Position numbers and translations under genes: made by a program. DNA of 64,000 nt, taken from positions 2,595,001-2,659,000 of the forward strand of contig NZ_BLPF01000001.1 of assembly GCF_011764425.1 (NCBI RefSeq), in the 5' to 3' direction. This stretch comes from Phytohabitans houttuyneae (GTDB lineage Bacteria; Actinomycetota; Actinomycetes; Mycobacteriales; Micromonosporaceae). Below the pieces are notes generated by a model, which was not told where the DNA came from, did not search any database, and saw only the letters and a list, made by a program, of their open reading frames with translations. This document shows, piece by piece, positions 1 through 8,056 of this stretch (positions are counted from its first letter, which is position 1; the number at the start of each line of letters is the position of its first letter).

Positions 1-190
1 ACTCCCTCCCCCACCAGGCGATCCGTGCCACGACACGGTCACCTCGCACCGCGACCCACATCCACGCGGCTTGCCGCCGCCCGGCCGCGAGGTCGTCTTC
101 CAACTCCTCGTTCAGGACGTAGGGCAGCGTGTTGAAAAGGCTCAGCTCGTCCGGCCCGCTGATCGGCCGGATCGTCAGATTCTCAGTCAA
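1..190 (-). CDS. GNAT-family N-acetyltransferase, N-terminal fragment cut by the window edge
   Basis: Reading the minus strand from about 190 gives an open frame to the window edge, starting LTENLTIRPISGPDEL and continuing through ELEDDLAAGRRQAAWM and VARIAWWG. The start (T)IRP-x-(5)-DEL pattern followed by a helix and a V-x-R-I-A strand is typical of the N-terminal half of GCN5-related acetyltransferases, which transfer acetyl from acetyl-CoA to an amine. The likely start is TTG at 190, or GTG at 196; no clear ribosome-binding site decides between them. It is divergent from the next gene, with about 90 bp between them. The catalytic core lies outside the window, so substrate cannot be inferred. 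Confidence 0.6.
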   Translation of the reverse strand, partial: MTENLTIRPISGPDELSLFNTLPYVLNEELEDDLAAGRRQAAWMWVAVRGDRVVARIAWWGRE

Positions 191-282
191 GACCACAGTC
201 TGCACAGAACCCCCACACCCCCTACAACCGATTTACCCGGTTCCGTCACGCCCCTGTCGATCACCGTGGCTACCGTCAGGGC

Positions 283-1242
283 ATGGCGAGATGGCTGACG
301 GTGCTCTGCTGGGCGGTGGCCGTGCCGGGCGTGCTGTGGGCCGCGGTGCGGCTGCTCGGCGTGGAGCGCGGGCCGCTCGTGCAGCTGCTCGCCTTCACCC
401 CGTACGCCGCCGCGTGGAGCCTCGGCCCCCTGGTGCTCGCCCTCGCCCTGCGGCGCTGGTGGCCGGCGGGCGTGGCGGCCGTCGCCGCGGTGGCGCTTGT
501 CGCGGTCGTGGTGCCGCGCGCGATCGGCGGCCCGGCCGGCGGCGACGGCCCCACCCTCCGCGTACTGACCGCCAACCTGCTCGCCGGCGCGGGTGACGCC
601 GAGACGCTCGTACGGATCGTGCGCGAGCGCGAGGTGGACGTGCTGGCGGTGCAGGAGTTCACGCCCGCGGCGGCCGCCCGCCTCGACGCGCTGGGGCTGG
701 CCGCTCTGCTGCCGCACCGGCGGCTCAACCCGATCGCCGGCACGGAGGGCTCCGGGCTGTACTCCCGCTACCCGCTCACCGCCACCGGCGTGCGGCAGAA
801 CCCGGGCGGCTTCACGCAGGCGTACGGCACGCTGACCGCGCCCGGCGCCGCACCTACCACAGTGGAGTCCGTGCACCCGGCCGCGCCGTACTCGCTTGGC
901 CAGCTGCGCGCCTGGGAGCGGGATCTCGACGCGCAGCCGCGGGCCACGCCGAGCGGGCCGGTGCGCGTCCTCGCCGGCGACTTCAACGCCACGCTCGACC
1001 ACGCGCCGCTGCGCCGGCTGATCGACTCCGGCTACCGCGACGCGGCCGACGCCGCCGGCGCGGGGCTCACCGGCACATGGGGGCCGTATGACGGCGATCG
1101 GATCCCGCCCGTCACCATCGACCACGTGCTGGTGGACCGCCGCGTCGGCGTACGCGACGTGTCCGTGCTCCGCCTGCCGGGCAGCGACCACCGCCCGGTC
1201 TACGCGGAGCTGGCGCTACCGCGCGCTGATCTGGGCGGGTGA
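283..1242 (+). CDS. endonuclease/exonuclease/phosphatase (EEP) family membrane-anchored hydrolase
   Basis: 319 aa. The first 90 or so residues are three hydrophobic segments, followed by an EEP (DNase I-like) domain. Conserved metal and catalytic positions are visible: LTANLLAG (Asn), VQEF (Glu), GDFNATLDH (Asp/Asn), IDHVLVD and the terminal GSDHRPV (Asp-His pair). Members cleave phosphodiester bonds in nucleic acids, phosphoinositides or sphingomyelin; the substrate here is unknown, and the topology places the catalytic domain probably outside the membrane. The 3' end overlaps the 3' end of the convergent cimA by 27 bp, so no intergenic terminator separates them. Confidence 0.8.
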   Translation: MARWLTVLCWAVAVPGVLWAAVRLLGVERGPLVQLLAFTPYAAAWSLGPLVLALALRRWWPAGVAAVAAVALVAVVVPRAIGGPAGGDGPTLRVLTANLLAGAGDAETLVRIVREREVDVLAVQEFTPAAAARLDALGLAALLPHRRLNPIAGTEGSGLYSRYPLTATGVRQNPGGFTQAYGTLTAPGAAPTTVESVHPAAPYSLGQLRAWERDLDAQPRATPSGPVRVLAGDFNATLDHAPLRRLIDSGYRDAADAAGAGLTGTWGPYDGDRIPPVTIDHVLVDRRVGVRDVSVLRLPGSDHRPVYAELALPRADLGG

Positions 1243-2806
1243 CAGCCCGTACGTGAGCGCGTCGACGAGCGCGTGCCAGCTCGCCTCGACAACGTTTTCG
1301 TGGACGCCCACCGTGGTCCAGTCGCGGCCGCCACCGTCGGCGGTCTCGACGAGCACCCGCGTGACCGCGCCACTGCCGTGGGAGCCCTCGAGGATCCGCA
1401 CCTTGTAGTCGGCGAGCTCGAAGTGGGCAAGCGCCGGGTAGTGCCGGCGCAGCGCCACCCGCAGCGCCTCGTCGAGGGCGTTGACCGGGCCGTTGCCCTC
1501 GGCGGTGGCGATGACCCGCTCGCCGCGCACCCGCACCTTGACGGTGGCCTCGGAGACGACCGCGCCGTCCTCGCGGTGCTCGACCTGCACGCGGTACGAC
1601 TCCAGGGCGAACGGCTTCGCCGTGCTCTCACCCGGCAGCTCCGAGCGGACGAGAAGCTCGAAGGACGCGTCCGCGGCCTCGAACGACCACCCGCGCGCCT
1701 CCAGCTCCTTGACCCGGCGCGTGACAGCGGAGAGGGCTTCCGGATGGCCGGCCAGGTCCAGACCGAGCTCGCGACTCTTGAGCTCGATGCTGGCCCGGCC
1801 GGCCATCTCGGTCACCAGGATCCGCATGTCGTTGCCCACAATGGATGGATCAATGTGGTTGTACAGCACCGGGTCCACTTTGATCGCGCTCGCGTGCAGC
1901 CCCGCCTTGTGAGCGAATGCCGCGGCCCGACGTAAGCCTGGTGGGTGTCGGGGCGATGTTGGCGATCTCGGCGACGGCGTGCGAGACGCGCACCGTCTGT
2001 TCCAGGCAGCCGTCCGGTAGGACGGGCAGCCCGAGCTTGAGCTGGAGGTTGGCGACGACGGCGAAGAGGTCGGCGTTGCCGGGGCGCTCGCCGTACCCGT
2101 TGGCGGTGCACTGGAAGTGCTTCACGCCCGCTTCGACGGCGGCGATCGTGTTGGCGACCGCGCAGGAGGTGTCGTTCTGGCAGTGGATGCCGAGGCGCTC
2201 CGGCCCGACGCCGAGCCGCTCGACGAGCTCGCCGATCGCGGCGGTCACGCGCGAGGGGAGCATGCCGCCGTTCGTGTCGCACATCACCACGACCTCGGCG
2301 CCGGCCTCAAGGGCGGTGGATACGACCGAGGCGGTGTAGGCGGGGTCGTGGCGGTAGCCGTCGAAGAAGTGCTCGCAGTCGAGGAACACCCGCCGCCCCT
2401 CGGCGACGAAGTGGGCCACGCTGTCGTGCACCATGGCGAGGTTTTCCTTGCCGTCGGTGCGCAGCGCCCGCTCCACGTGGCGGATGTCCGACTTGGCGAC
2501 CAGGCAGACGGCGGCCGTCTCGGCGTCGAGCAGGGCGCGCACCTGGGGGTCGTCGGCCACGGCGATGCCCGCCTTGCGGGTCGCGCCGAACGCCACCAGG
2601 ACGGCGTGTTTGAGTGGCAGCTCGCTGCGGGCGCGGGCGAAGAATTCGGTGTCCTTGGGCATGGCGCCCGGCCAGCCGCCCTCGATGAAGCCCACGCCAA
2701 ACTCGTCGAGCAGCTTGGCCACGGCGAGTTTGTCGACGACGGAGTAGCTGATCCCCTCACGCTGCGCCCCGTCGCGGAGCGTGGTGTCGTACACCTGGAA
2801 GGTCAT
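1216..2806 (-). CDS. cimA: (R)-citramalate synthase CimA, with two apparent one-base deletions
   Basis: Condenses pyruvate and acetyl-CoA to citramalate, a threonine-independent route to 2-oxobutyrate for isoleucine. The N-terminal TIM barrel starts with VYDTTLRDGAQREG and has EGGWPG and CQNDTSCAVAN; the C-terminal leucine-dimer regulatory domain ends the protein. The frame breaks twice near the barrel end: in the G run at 1950-1953 (one base short before DTHQAYVG) and in the C run at 1926-1928 (before AFAHKAGLHASAI). Restoring one base at each gives about 530 aa, the family's usual length. The ATG at 2806 follows an ideal AGGAGG. An attenuator lies upstream. Either sequencing error or a real inactivation; error is favoured because both halves are perfectly conserved. 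Confidence 0.85.
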
Positions 2807-2828
2807 GGCTCTTGCCTCCTGATCCAAC

Positions 2829-2857
2829 AAAAAGACCCCCGCGGTCGCGGGAGGTCT
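2829..2857 (-). terminator. Rho-independent attenuator terminator upstream of cimA
   Basis: On the minus strand an AGACC-CCCGCG stem pairs with CGCGGG-GGTCT (one bulge) and is followed by five T residues. It lies between the branched-chain leader peptide and the cimA ribosome-binding site, which is the arrangement of a transcription attenuator. Confidence 0.75.
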
Positions 2858-2885
2858 GCGCGCTCGGCGTGAGGGGGCCGGCGCG

Positions 2886-2918
2886 CTAGGTGCCAATAAT
2901 GAGGACGAGGTGGGTCAC
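2886..2918 (-). CDS. branched-chain amino acid leader peptide of the cimA attenuator
   Basis: A 10-codon frame starting GTG reads (V/M)THLVLIIGT and stops with TAG 80 nt before the cimA ATG. Five consecutive codons are Leu-Val-Leu-Ile-Ile, exactly the residues whose supply cimA serves. A terminator hairpin with a T tract follows. Leader peptides with runs of regulatory codons before a terminator are the established hallmark of ribosome-mediated attenuation in ilv and leu operons. The ribosome-binding site is weak. The function is inferred from composition and position. Confidence 0.75.
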   Translation of the reverse strand: MTHLVLIIGT

Positions 2919-3038
2919 GCCAACACTCTGCCACCGGTCCGGCACGTTTGGAAAGCAAGGTCCACATCTCGGGACCCGTGTCGCCGGGTTAGGTGACCCT
3001 CGATGTGGGTACCTCCGGTGTCGGAAGGAGTGATAACC

Positions 3039-3464
3039 GTGAACAGGCACGATCCCCAAACCCCGTATCAGCCCCCGAACCCGAACGAGCTCGGTGGCGC
3101 CATGCCGGGTGCCGTGCCGGGACGGGCGTTCGACCCGTGGACGTACCGCGACGACGCCGGCGTGACCGGCACGGACCTCGTCGGCTACAAGGTGGAGGCT
3201 ACCGACGGCAGCATCGGCAAGATCGACCGTTGCAGCAATGAGGTCAGCGCCAGCTACCTGGTCGTCGACACCGGCCCGTGGATCTTCGGCAAGAAGGTCA
3301 TGCTGCCAGCCGGCGTGGTGAACAACACGGACCACGAGGACCGCAAGGTGTACGTGGATCGGACGAAGGACGAGATCAAGTCCGCGCCCGAGTTCGATGA
3401 GAACACGTACACGGACCCCGTTTACCGGGACAAGCTCGGCTCGTACTACGGCGGGATGCACTAG
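3039..3464 (+). CDS. PRC-barrel domain protein
   Basis: 141 aa. GTG at 3039 is chosen because GGAAGGAG lies 8 nt upstream; an ATG-like start further upstream has none. After a Pro/Asn-rich N-terminus, residues about 40-110 form a PRC-barrel: GYKVEATDGSIGKI, SYLVVDTGPWIFGKKVMLPAG and a D-x-x-V-x-V-x-x-TKDEIK ending. PRC-barrel proteins of this type are cytosolic, often stress-related, and of unknown biochemical role; the domain is also found in RNA processing and photosynthetic proteins. The C-terminal Tyr-rich tail (SYYGGM) is common in actinobacterial homologues. It stands alone, with a hairpin terminator after it. Confidence 0.8.
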   Translation: MNRHDPQTPYQPPNPNELGGAMPGAVPGRAFDPWTYRDDAGVTGTDLVGYKVEATDGSIGKIDRCSNEVSASYLVVDTGPWIFGKKVMLPAGVVNNTDHEDRKVYVDRTKDEIKSAPEFDENTYTDPVYRDKLGSYYGGMH

Positions 3465-3488
3465 ATCGGTTCCCTCCCTCTAGAAGGG

Positions 3489-3519
3489 CCGGGGCGCCCC
3501 CTCACCAGGGGCGCCCCGG
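3489..3519 (+). terminator. hairpin terminator after the PRC-barrel gene
   Basis: A perfect 12-bp GC-rich stem (CCGGGGCGCCCC) with a 7-nt loop lies 25 nt after the stop and is followed only by TTGTCG, so the T tract is weak, as usual in high-GC actinobacteria. Confidence 0.6.
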
Positions 3520-3545
3520 TTGTCGTCTCGGGTTACGGTGGCGAA

Positions 3546-4271
3546 GTGGATCGCACGTTGCCCTTCACGACCACCTTCAACTTCCGCGATGTCGGCGGCT
3601 ACCTCGGCCACGAGGGACGCACTGTCCGGTGGCGCCGCCTCTACCGCTCCGACTCGCTTCACCGCCTGGACAACGGCGACACCGAGGCGTTCGCCGCGCT
3701 GGGCGTCCGCACGGTCGTCGACCTGCGCCGCCCGCACGAGGTCGCCCGCGACGGCCGCGTCCCGGAGTACCTGGGGCTCGGCTACCGCCACATCCACCCT
3801 CAGCACCAGGACTGGGACGAGATCCCGTACGAGGAGAAGATCGGCGTCGCCCGCTACCTAGCCAACCGCTATTACGACCTTGCCGAGCAGGGTGCGGCCG
3901 GCATCTCGGCCGCGGTCGGCGTGATCGCCGACGAGGCCCTCGCCCCGGTCGTCGTGCACTGCGTGGCCGGCAAGGACCGCACGGGCGTGGTGTGCGCGCT
4001 GACGCTGTCGGTGCTCGGCGTGAGCGACGAGGACATAGCGACGGACTACGCGCTGAGCACGCAGGCGGCCACGCGGTTCACCGACTTCCTGCGCAGCCGC
4101 AAGGTCGAGGTGCAGCGCATCCCCCAGCCGTACTTCTCGTCACCCGCCGAGGCGATGCTCATCTTCCTGAAGGAGCTCCGCGAGCGGCACGGCTCCGCCG
4201 AGGGCTACCTGCTGGCCGCCGGCCTCAAGCCCGAGCAGCTCGAGTCCATGCGCACCCACCTGCTGTCCTGA
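3546..4271 (+). CDS. tyrosine-protein phosphatase (atypical dual-specificity type)
   Basis: 241 aa, GTG start. The signature HCVAGKDRTG (Cx5R loop) at about residues 138-147 supplies the nucleophilic Cys and phosphate-binding Arg. An N-terminal NFRDVGGY motif and LYRSDSLHRL identify the Mycobacterium PtpB-like/Y_phosphatase3 family. Such enzymes dephosphorylate phosphotyrosine, phosphoserine or phosphoinositides; some are secreted but no signal peptide is visible here. It is monocistronic or loosely linked to the small gene after it. Confidence 0.85.
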   Translation: MDRTLPFTTTFNFRDVGGYLGHEGRTVRWRRLYRSDSLHRLDNGDTEAFAALGVRTVVDLRRPHEVARDGRVPEYLGLGYRHIHPQHQDWDEIPYEEKIGVARYLANRYYDLAEQGAAGISAAVGVIADEALAPVVVHCVAGKDRTGVVCALTLSVLGVSDEDIATDYALSTQAATRFTDFLRSRKVEVQRIPQPYFSSPAEAMLIFLKELRERHGSAEGYLLAAGLKPEQLESMRTHLLS

Positions 4272-4329
4272 CCCGCGCTGTGTGACTTCCCACCCGCTCA
4301 CCCGACCATGACCGTGGGACGGTGGGCGT

Positions 4330-4623
4330 ATGACGGAGGACATCCCGGCGGAGGTTGCCCGGCTCCGCAACGCCATCTCGTGTGAACTGCACGCCCAGCT
4401 GGCCCTGCGCGGCGAGACGATCGACCTGGCCGCCGTGCCCGAGGTCGCCTACGCGGTGGCACTGCGCCTCCGCGAGGCGTTCGCGATCGAGTGGGCGCCG
4501 CGGGGCGAGCAGGACCCGGACGACGACGGCTCGCTCGGCCTGGACGCCGCGGTGTTCCACGCCTCGTCCCTACCCACGGCCGACCGCTACCCAATCTTCG
4601 ACCACGGCTGGCCCCGCCCCTGA
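4330..4623 (+). CDS. small conserved-looking protein of unknown function
   Basis: 97 aa, ATG start, 58 bp after the phosphatase. The N-terminal half is helical and amphipathic (EVARLRNAISCELHAQLALRGE), the C-terminal half acidic, ending HGWPRP. No recognised domain. Codon use is typical of neighbours, so it is probably a real gene, but nothing indicates its role. Confidence 0.55.
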   Translation: MTEDIPAEVARLRNAISCELHAQLALRGETIDLAAVPEVAYAVALRLREAFAIEWAPRGEQDPDDDGSLGLDAAVFHASSLPTADRYPIFDHGWPRP

Positions 4624-4933
4624 GCCGCCACCCAGACCGCGCCAGCCCATCCCGCGCGGGGGTGCGTCCACGACGCGAGCGGCAGCTGGCGCCGGTTGAT
4701 CGTCGCTGGCTGCAACCATGCCTCGCCCCCCGCGAGCGGCGGGCGGCGGTTCGTTGATCAGCCGCAGGGCTGCCGGTGGTTGGACGCGATCGTCGCGATG
4801 GGTCGCCCCGTGGGGCACCTTCTCGCCACGGACGGCCCAGCCCGCCCTTGGATCAAGGACTGATCCCCGCGCTGCACCCCCGGATCAAGCCCGAGCCATG
4901 GCGATGTCCGCACTGTCCGGACGGTTGGCGGGG

Positions 4934-5415
4934 TGAGCCGCGGGAGCATCCCAAGCTGGGCGCACTGCTGCGCCCAGCTCCAGAGCCTCCACCACCACGG
5001 CAATGCGCCGCCTGGATCCTCGACAGGTGCACAGCCGGGCCGCCGTCCGCGGTGAGAAAGCGGCCCCGCAAGGGCAAACTGATCGCCATATCGCACCCCA
5101 AAACCGCAGTCGACCCGCGCCGATCGAGGATCGGTCTGATGCCCTGCCGTCGCGGACCGGCGCACGAGGATCTAGGTCCCCGACAGCGCGGAGGGTGAGG
5201 CGGCGGGAGCATCCCAAGCTGGGCGCACTGCTGCGCCCAGCTCCAAAAGCCTGCACCACCACGGCATTGCGCCACCTGGATGCACAGCCGGGCCGCCGTC
5301 CGTGGCGAGAAAGCGCCCCCTGTCGACCCGCGCCGATCGGAGACCGGGCTGATGCCCTGCCGGTCGCGGACCGGTCGGGCGCGCGAGGACCTAAGGTCCT
5401 CGACCGCGGAGGGTG
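4934..5415. repeat. two tandem imperfect units of about 266 and 215 bp
   Basis: Each unit starts with a G-rich GGTGAG-CGCGGGAGCATCC block and contains a perfect 11-bp stem AGCTGGGCGCA/TGCGCCCAGCT (4954-4979 and 5217-5242), a CACCACCACGGCA block, a GGTGCACAGCCGGGCCGCCGTCC-type block and a CGACCCGCGCCGATCG block. Unit 1 carries roughly 50 bp that unit 2 lacks. A related stem occurs near 45257-45276. Confidence 0.75.
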
Positions 5416-5467
5416 AGGCCGCGGGAGCAACGGTCCGGACCACCGCGGACATCGCGGTAGCCCAAAT
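5411..5467 (-). repeat. 57-bp 3'-junction repeat, copy A
   Basis: Nearly identical to the copies at 46011, 55637 and 61591 and, inverted, at 54393. Key blocks: a CCGCGG palindrome, the GGTCCGGACC palindrome and the ACCGCG-GACAT-CGCGGT hairpin. The CTACCGCG end faces the ilvE stop codon, 162 bp away. Confidence 0.8.
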
Positions 5468-5586
5468 CTCTTGTGGGCGCGGCGGAGCGTCTCCCTGGCG
5501 CGTTCGCGGGACGCGCAATCAACGTGCGTGAGCATCACGGAGCGGGTGAGGCCGCGGGAGCCACAGACCTCTGGGTGGACGCGGAA

Positions 5587-5612
5587 GGGGCAGCGTCCTA
5601 CGACGCTGCCCC
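5587..5612 (-). terminator. ilvE terminator
   Basis: An 11-bp perfect stem GGGGCAGCGTC with a 4-nt loop lies about 17 nt after the ilvE stop on the minus strand and is followed by TTCC. Confidence 0.65.
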
Positions 5613-5628
5613 CTTCGAAAGTCCGTGC

Positions 5629-6726
5629 TCAGATGACGCGGTGGACCCAGCCGTGCGGGTCGTCGGCGCGGCCGCGCTGGATGGCGACGAGCTGCTCGCG
5701 CAGGTCCATCGTGACCTCGCCCGGGCCGCCGTCGCCCATCGCGAACTCGCCCTCCGGCGTGCGGACCACCCCGATCGGGGTGATGACCGCGGCCGTGCCG
5801 CAGGCGAAGACCTCGCGGAGGCGGCCGCTCTTGGCGTCCGCCCGCCACTCCTCGAAGCTCACCGGGCGCTCCTCCACGCGGCGGCCCTCGCGGGCGGCCA
5901 GCGCCATCACCGAGTCGCGGGTGATGCCGGGCAGGATGGTGCCGGTCAGCGGGGGCGTGGCCATGGTGCCGTCGTCGTACACGAAGAAGATGTTCATGCC
6001 GCCGAGCTCGTCGACGAACTTGCGCTCCACCGCGTCCAGGAACACCACCTGGTCGCAGCCGTGCTGGATGGCCTCGGCCTGTGCGGCCAGCGAGGCGGCG
6101 TAGTTGCCGCCGCACTTGGCCGCGCCGGTGCCGCCGGGCGCTGCCCGCGTGTACTCCTGGGAGACCCACACCGCGACCGGCTTGACGCCGCCCGAGAAGT
6201 AGGCGCCGACGGGTGAGGCGATCAGGACGTACAGGTACTCAAGCGCGGGGCGCACGCCGAGGAAGACCTCGCTCGCGTACATGAACGGGCGCAGGTAGAG
6301 GCTGCCGTCCTCGGTCGGCGGGATCCACTCGCGGTCGATCTCGATGATGTGGTGCAGCGAGTCGAGGAAGGTCTGCTCGGGCAGCTGCGGCATGGACATG
6401 CGCTCGGCGGAGATGTTGAACCGCCGTGCGTTGGCGTCCGGGCGGAACATCGTCACGCCGCCGTCGGCCGCGTGGTACGCCTTCAGGCCCTCGAAGATCT
6501 CCTGCGCGTAGTGCAGCACCGCGGAGGCGGGGTCCATCGGGATCGGGCCGCGGGCCTCGACGCGTGCGTCGTACCACCCTTTGCCGTCCGCGTACTTGAT
6601 CGTGACCATGTGGTCGGTGAAGATGCGGCCGAAGCCCGGGTTGGCCAGCAGCGCGGCGCGCTCGGCGGCCGATACCGGCTGAGGATTCGGACGGATCTCG
6701 AAGTCGAGCTTGTCACCACCGCTCAT
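5629..6726 (-). CDS. ilvE: branched-chain amino acid aminotransferase
   Basis: 365 aa class IV PLP-dependent transaminase for the last step of Ile, Leu and Val synthesis (2-oxoacid plus glutamate). Features seen: EIFEGLKAY, RFNISAERM, GGNYAASLAAQ, VFLDAVERKFVDELGGMNIF and FACGTAAVITPIG, all typical of IlvE; the catalytic Lys is in the VERK segment. ACGGAGG precedes the ATG. It is 90 bp downstream of leuB on the same strand and likely co-transcribed; a hairpin terminator follows. Confidence 0.95.
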   Translation of the reverse strand: MSGGDKLDFEIRPNPQPVSAAERAALLANPGFGRIFTDHMVTIKYADGKGWYDARVEARGPIPMDPASAVLHYAQEIFEGLKAYHAADGGVTMFRPDANARRFNISAERMSMPQLPEQTFLDSLHHIIEIDREWIPPTEDGSLYLRPFMYASEVFLGVRPALEYLYVLIASPVGAYFSGGVKPVAVWVSQEYTRAAPGGTGAAKCGGNYAASLAAQAEAIQHGCDQVVFLDAVERKFVDELGGMNIFFVYDDGTMATPPLTGTILPGITRDSVMALAAREGRRVEERPVSFEEWRADAKSGRLREVFACGTAAVITPIGVVRTPEGEFAMGDGGPGEVTMDLREQLVAIQRGRADDPHGWVHRVI

Positions 6727-6816
6727 CGCGCTGGTACCTCCGTAACTATGGGAGTGCAGAATACCCCGAACGCTCGTTAGAAAGCGCGGGGTGAAGAAGG
6801 GGGAACGAGGGGTCGG

Positions 6817-7851
6817 CTAGGCCGCGACAGCGGCGGCGAGCCGGTCGCCAACCTCGGCGGTGCGCAGCGGGGCACCCGGGGTACGGGACGCCAACTCGGC
6901 CGCGACCGCCTCGGATACTCGACGGGCCTCGTCTGCGTGGCCGAGGTGGTCGAGCAGCAGCGACGCCGACAGCACGGCCGCGACCGGGTCGGCCAGGCCC
7001 TTGCCGGCGATGTCCGGAGCCGAACCGTGGACCGGCTCGAACATCGAGGGGAACTCGCGCGACGGGTTGATGCACCCGCTGGCGGCGAGCCCGATGCCGC
7101 CCGTGACCGCGGCGGCGATGTCGGTGAGGATGTCACCGAAGAGGTTGTCGGTGACCACGACGTCGTAGCGCTGCGGCTGGGTCACCAGGTACATGGCGGC
7201 CGCGTCGACGTGCTGGTACTCCGTCTCCACGTCCGGGAAGTCGGCCTTGACCGCCTCGAAGGCGCGCGACCACAGCGAGCCCGCGTGGGTCAGGACGTTT
7301 GTCTTGTGCACCAGCGTCACCTTGCGCCGCTCGCGGCGCTGGGCCCGACCGAAGGCGTCGCGGATGACCCGCTCGACGCCGTGCCGCGTGTTGAGGCTCT
7401 CCTCGGTCGCGACCTCGGCGGGCGTGTCACGGTGCAGCGTGCCGCCAGCCCCCGCGTACAGCCCCTCGGTGCCCTCGCGCACCACCACGAAGTCGATCTC
7501 GCCGGGCTTGACGTGTGCGAGCGGGCTCGACGTGCCGGGCCAGAGGCGGGACGGGCGCAGGTTGACGTACTGGTCGAAGGCGAAGCGCAGCTTGAGCAGC
7601 AGCCCGCGCTCCAGCACGCCCGGCGGCACGGTCGGGTCGCCGACGGCGCCGAGCAGGATCGCGTCGTGCTCGGCGAGCTCGGCGAGCACGGAGTCCGGCA
7701 GCACTTCGCCGGTGCGGTGGTAGCGCGCGGCGCCCAGGTCGTACTCCGTCGCGGTCACTTCGCCGGGAAGCACGACGTCAATGACCTTGAGGGCCTGCGC
7801 GACCACCTCGGTCCCGATGCCGTCGCCGGCGACCACCGCGATGCGTGCCAC
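6817..7851 (-). CDS. leuB: 3-isopropylmalate dehydrogenase
   Basis: 344 aa, NAD-dependent oxidative decarboxylation of 3-isopropylmalate in leucine synthesis. Starts [16 protein letters not shown] (GTG start with GAAGGGG 6 nt upstream). Substrate and metal-binding residues are visible in the RxxxxxxxxR loop (LRPSRLWPG), HKTNVL and [16 protein letters not shown], plus the NAD-binding [21 protein letters not shown]. leuC and leuD are not in the window. The 5' region carries a 40-bp perfect palindrome. Confidence 0.95.
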   Translation of the reverse strand: MARIAVVAGDGIGTEVVAQALKVIDVVLPGEVTATEYDLGAARYHRTGEVLPDSVLAELAEHDAILLGAVGDPTVPPGVLERGLLLKLRFAFDQYVNLRPSRLWPGTSSPLAHVKPGEIDFVVVREGTEGLYAGAGGTLHRDTPAEVATEESLNTRHGVERVIRDAFGRAQRRERRKVTLVHKTNVLTHAGSLWSRAFEAVKADFPDVETEYQHVDAAAMYLVTQPQRYDVVVTDNLFGDILTDIAAAVTGGIGLAASGCINPSREFPSMFEPVHGSAPDIAGKGLADPVAAVLSASLLLDHLGHADEARRVSEAVAAELASRTPGAPLRTAEVGDRLAAAVAA

Positions 7852-7882
7852 GTCAAACCCCTTCGTCTTGACCCCTCATGGC

Positions 7883-7922
7883 GCTGCCTGTGGCGTCGCG
7901 GGCCCGCGACGCCACAGGCAGC
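7883..7922. repeat. 40-bp perfect palindrome in the leuB 5' region
   Basis: Two 20-bp arms meet with no spacer: the left arm begins GCTGCCTGTGGCGTCGCGGG at 7883 and the right arm ends at 7922. It lies about 30 bp before the leuB GTG and has no T tract on either side, so it is not an ordinary terminator. It could be a transcript hairpin or a dimeric regulator site. Confidence 0.85.
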
Positions 7923-8056
7923 ACTGGAAAGACTGTACTGAGGGAACGTTAATCGTCCGTCCCGATTCTCGGTACGCGAGTCCCAAAATTCGGTACACAG
8001 GTCTTTCTCAGCTAATCCCCATGATCCGGTCAACTTCAGGGCTTACCTTCTCCATC

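Larger units (their letters stand above)
4624..5586. repeat. noncoding repeat island between convergent genes
   Basis: About 960 bp without a credible gene. It holds two tandem units (about 4934-5199 and 5200-5415), an upstream degenerate relative near 4900, and one copy of the 57-bp 3'-junction element. Open frames here lack domain features and shift between units. Confidence 0.7.

Noticed and set aside
187-1191. Long minus-strand frame opposite the EEP gene
   Set aside because: High-GC antisense shadow; low-complexity His/Arg/Val composition and no domain, while the plus strand has clear EEP motifs.
4853-5538. Minus-strand frames in the 5-kb island containing SAVVRTVAPAASPSAV
   Set aside because: The peptide is the translation of the 57-bp repeat; the frames follow repeat units and have no ribosome-binding site or domain.
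7883-7922. Palindrome before leuB as an ordinary terminator
   Set aside because: No T tract on either strand, and it lies in the expected leuB leader rather than after a gene.
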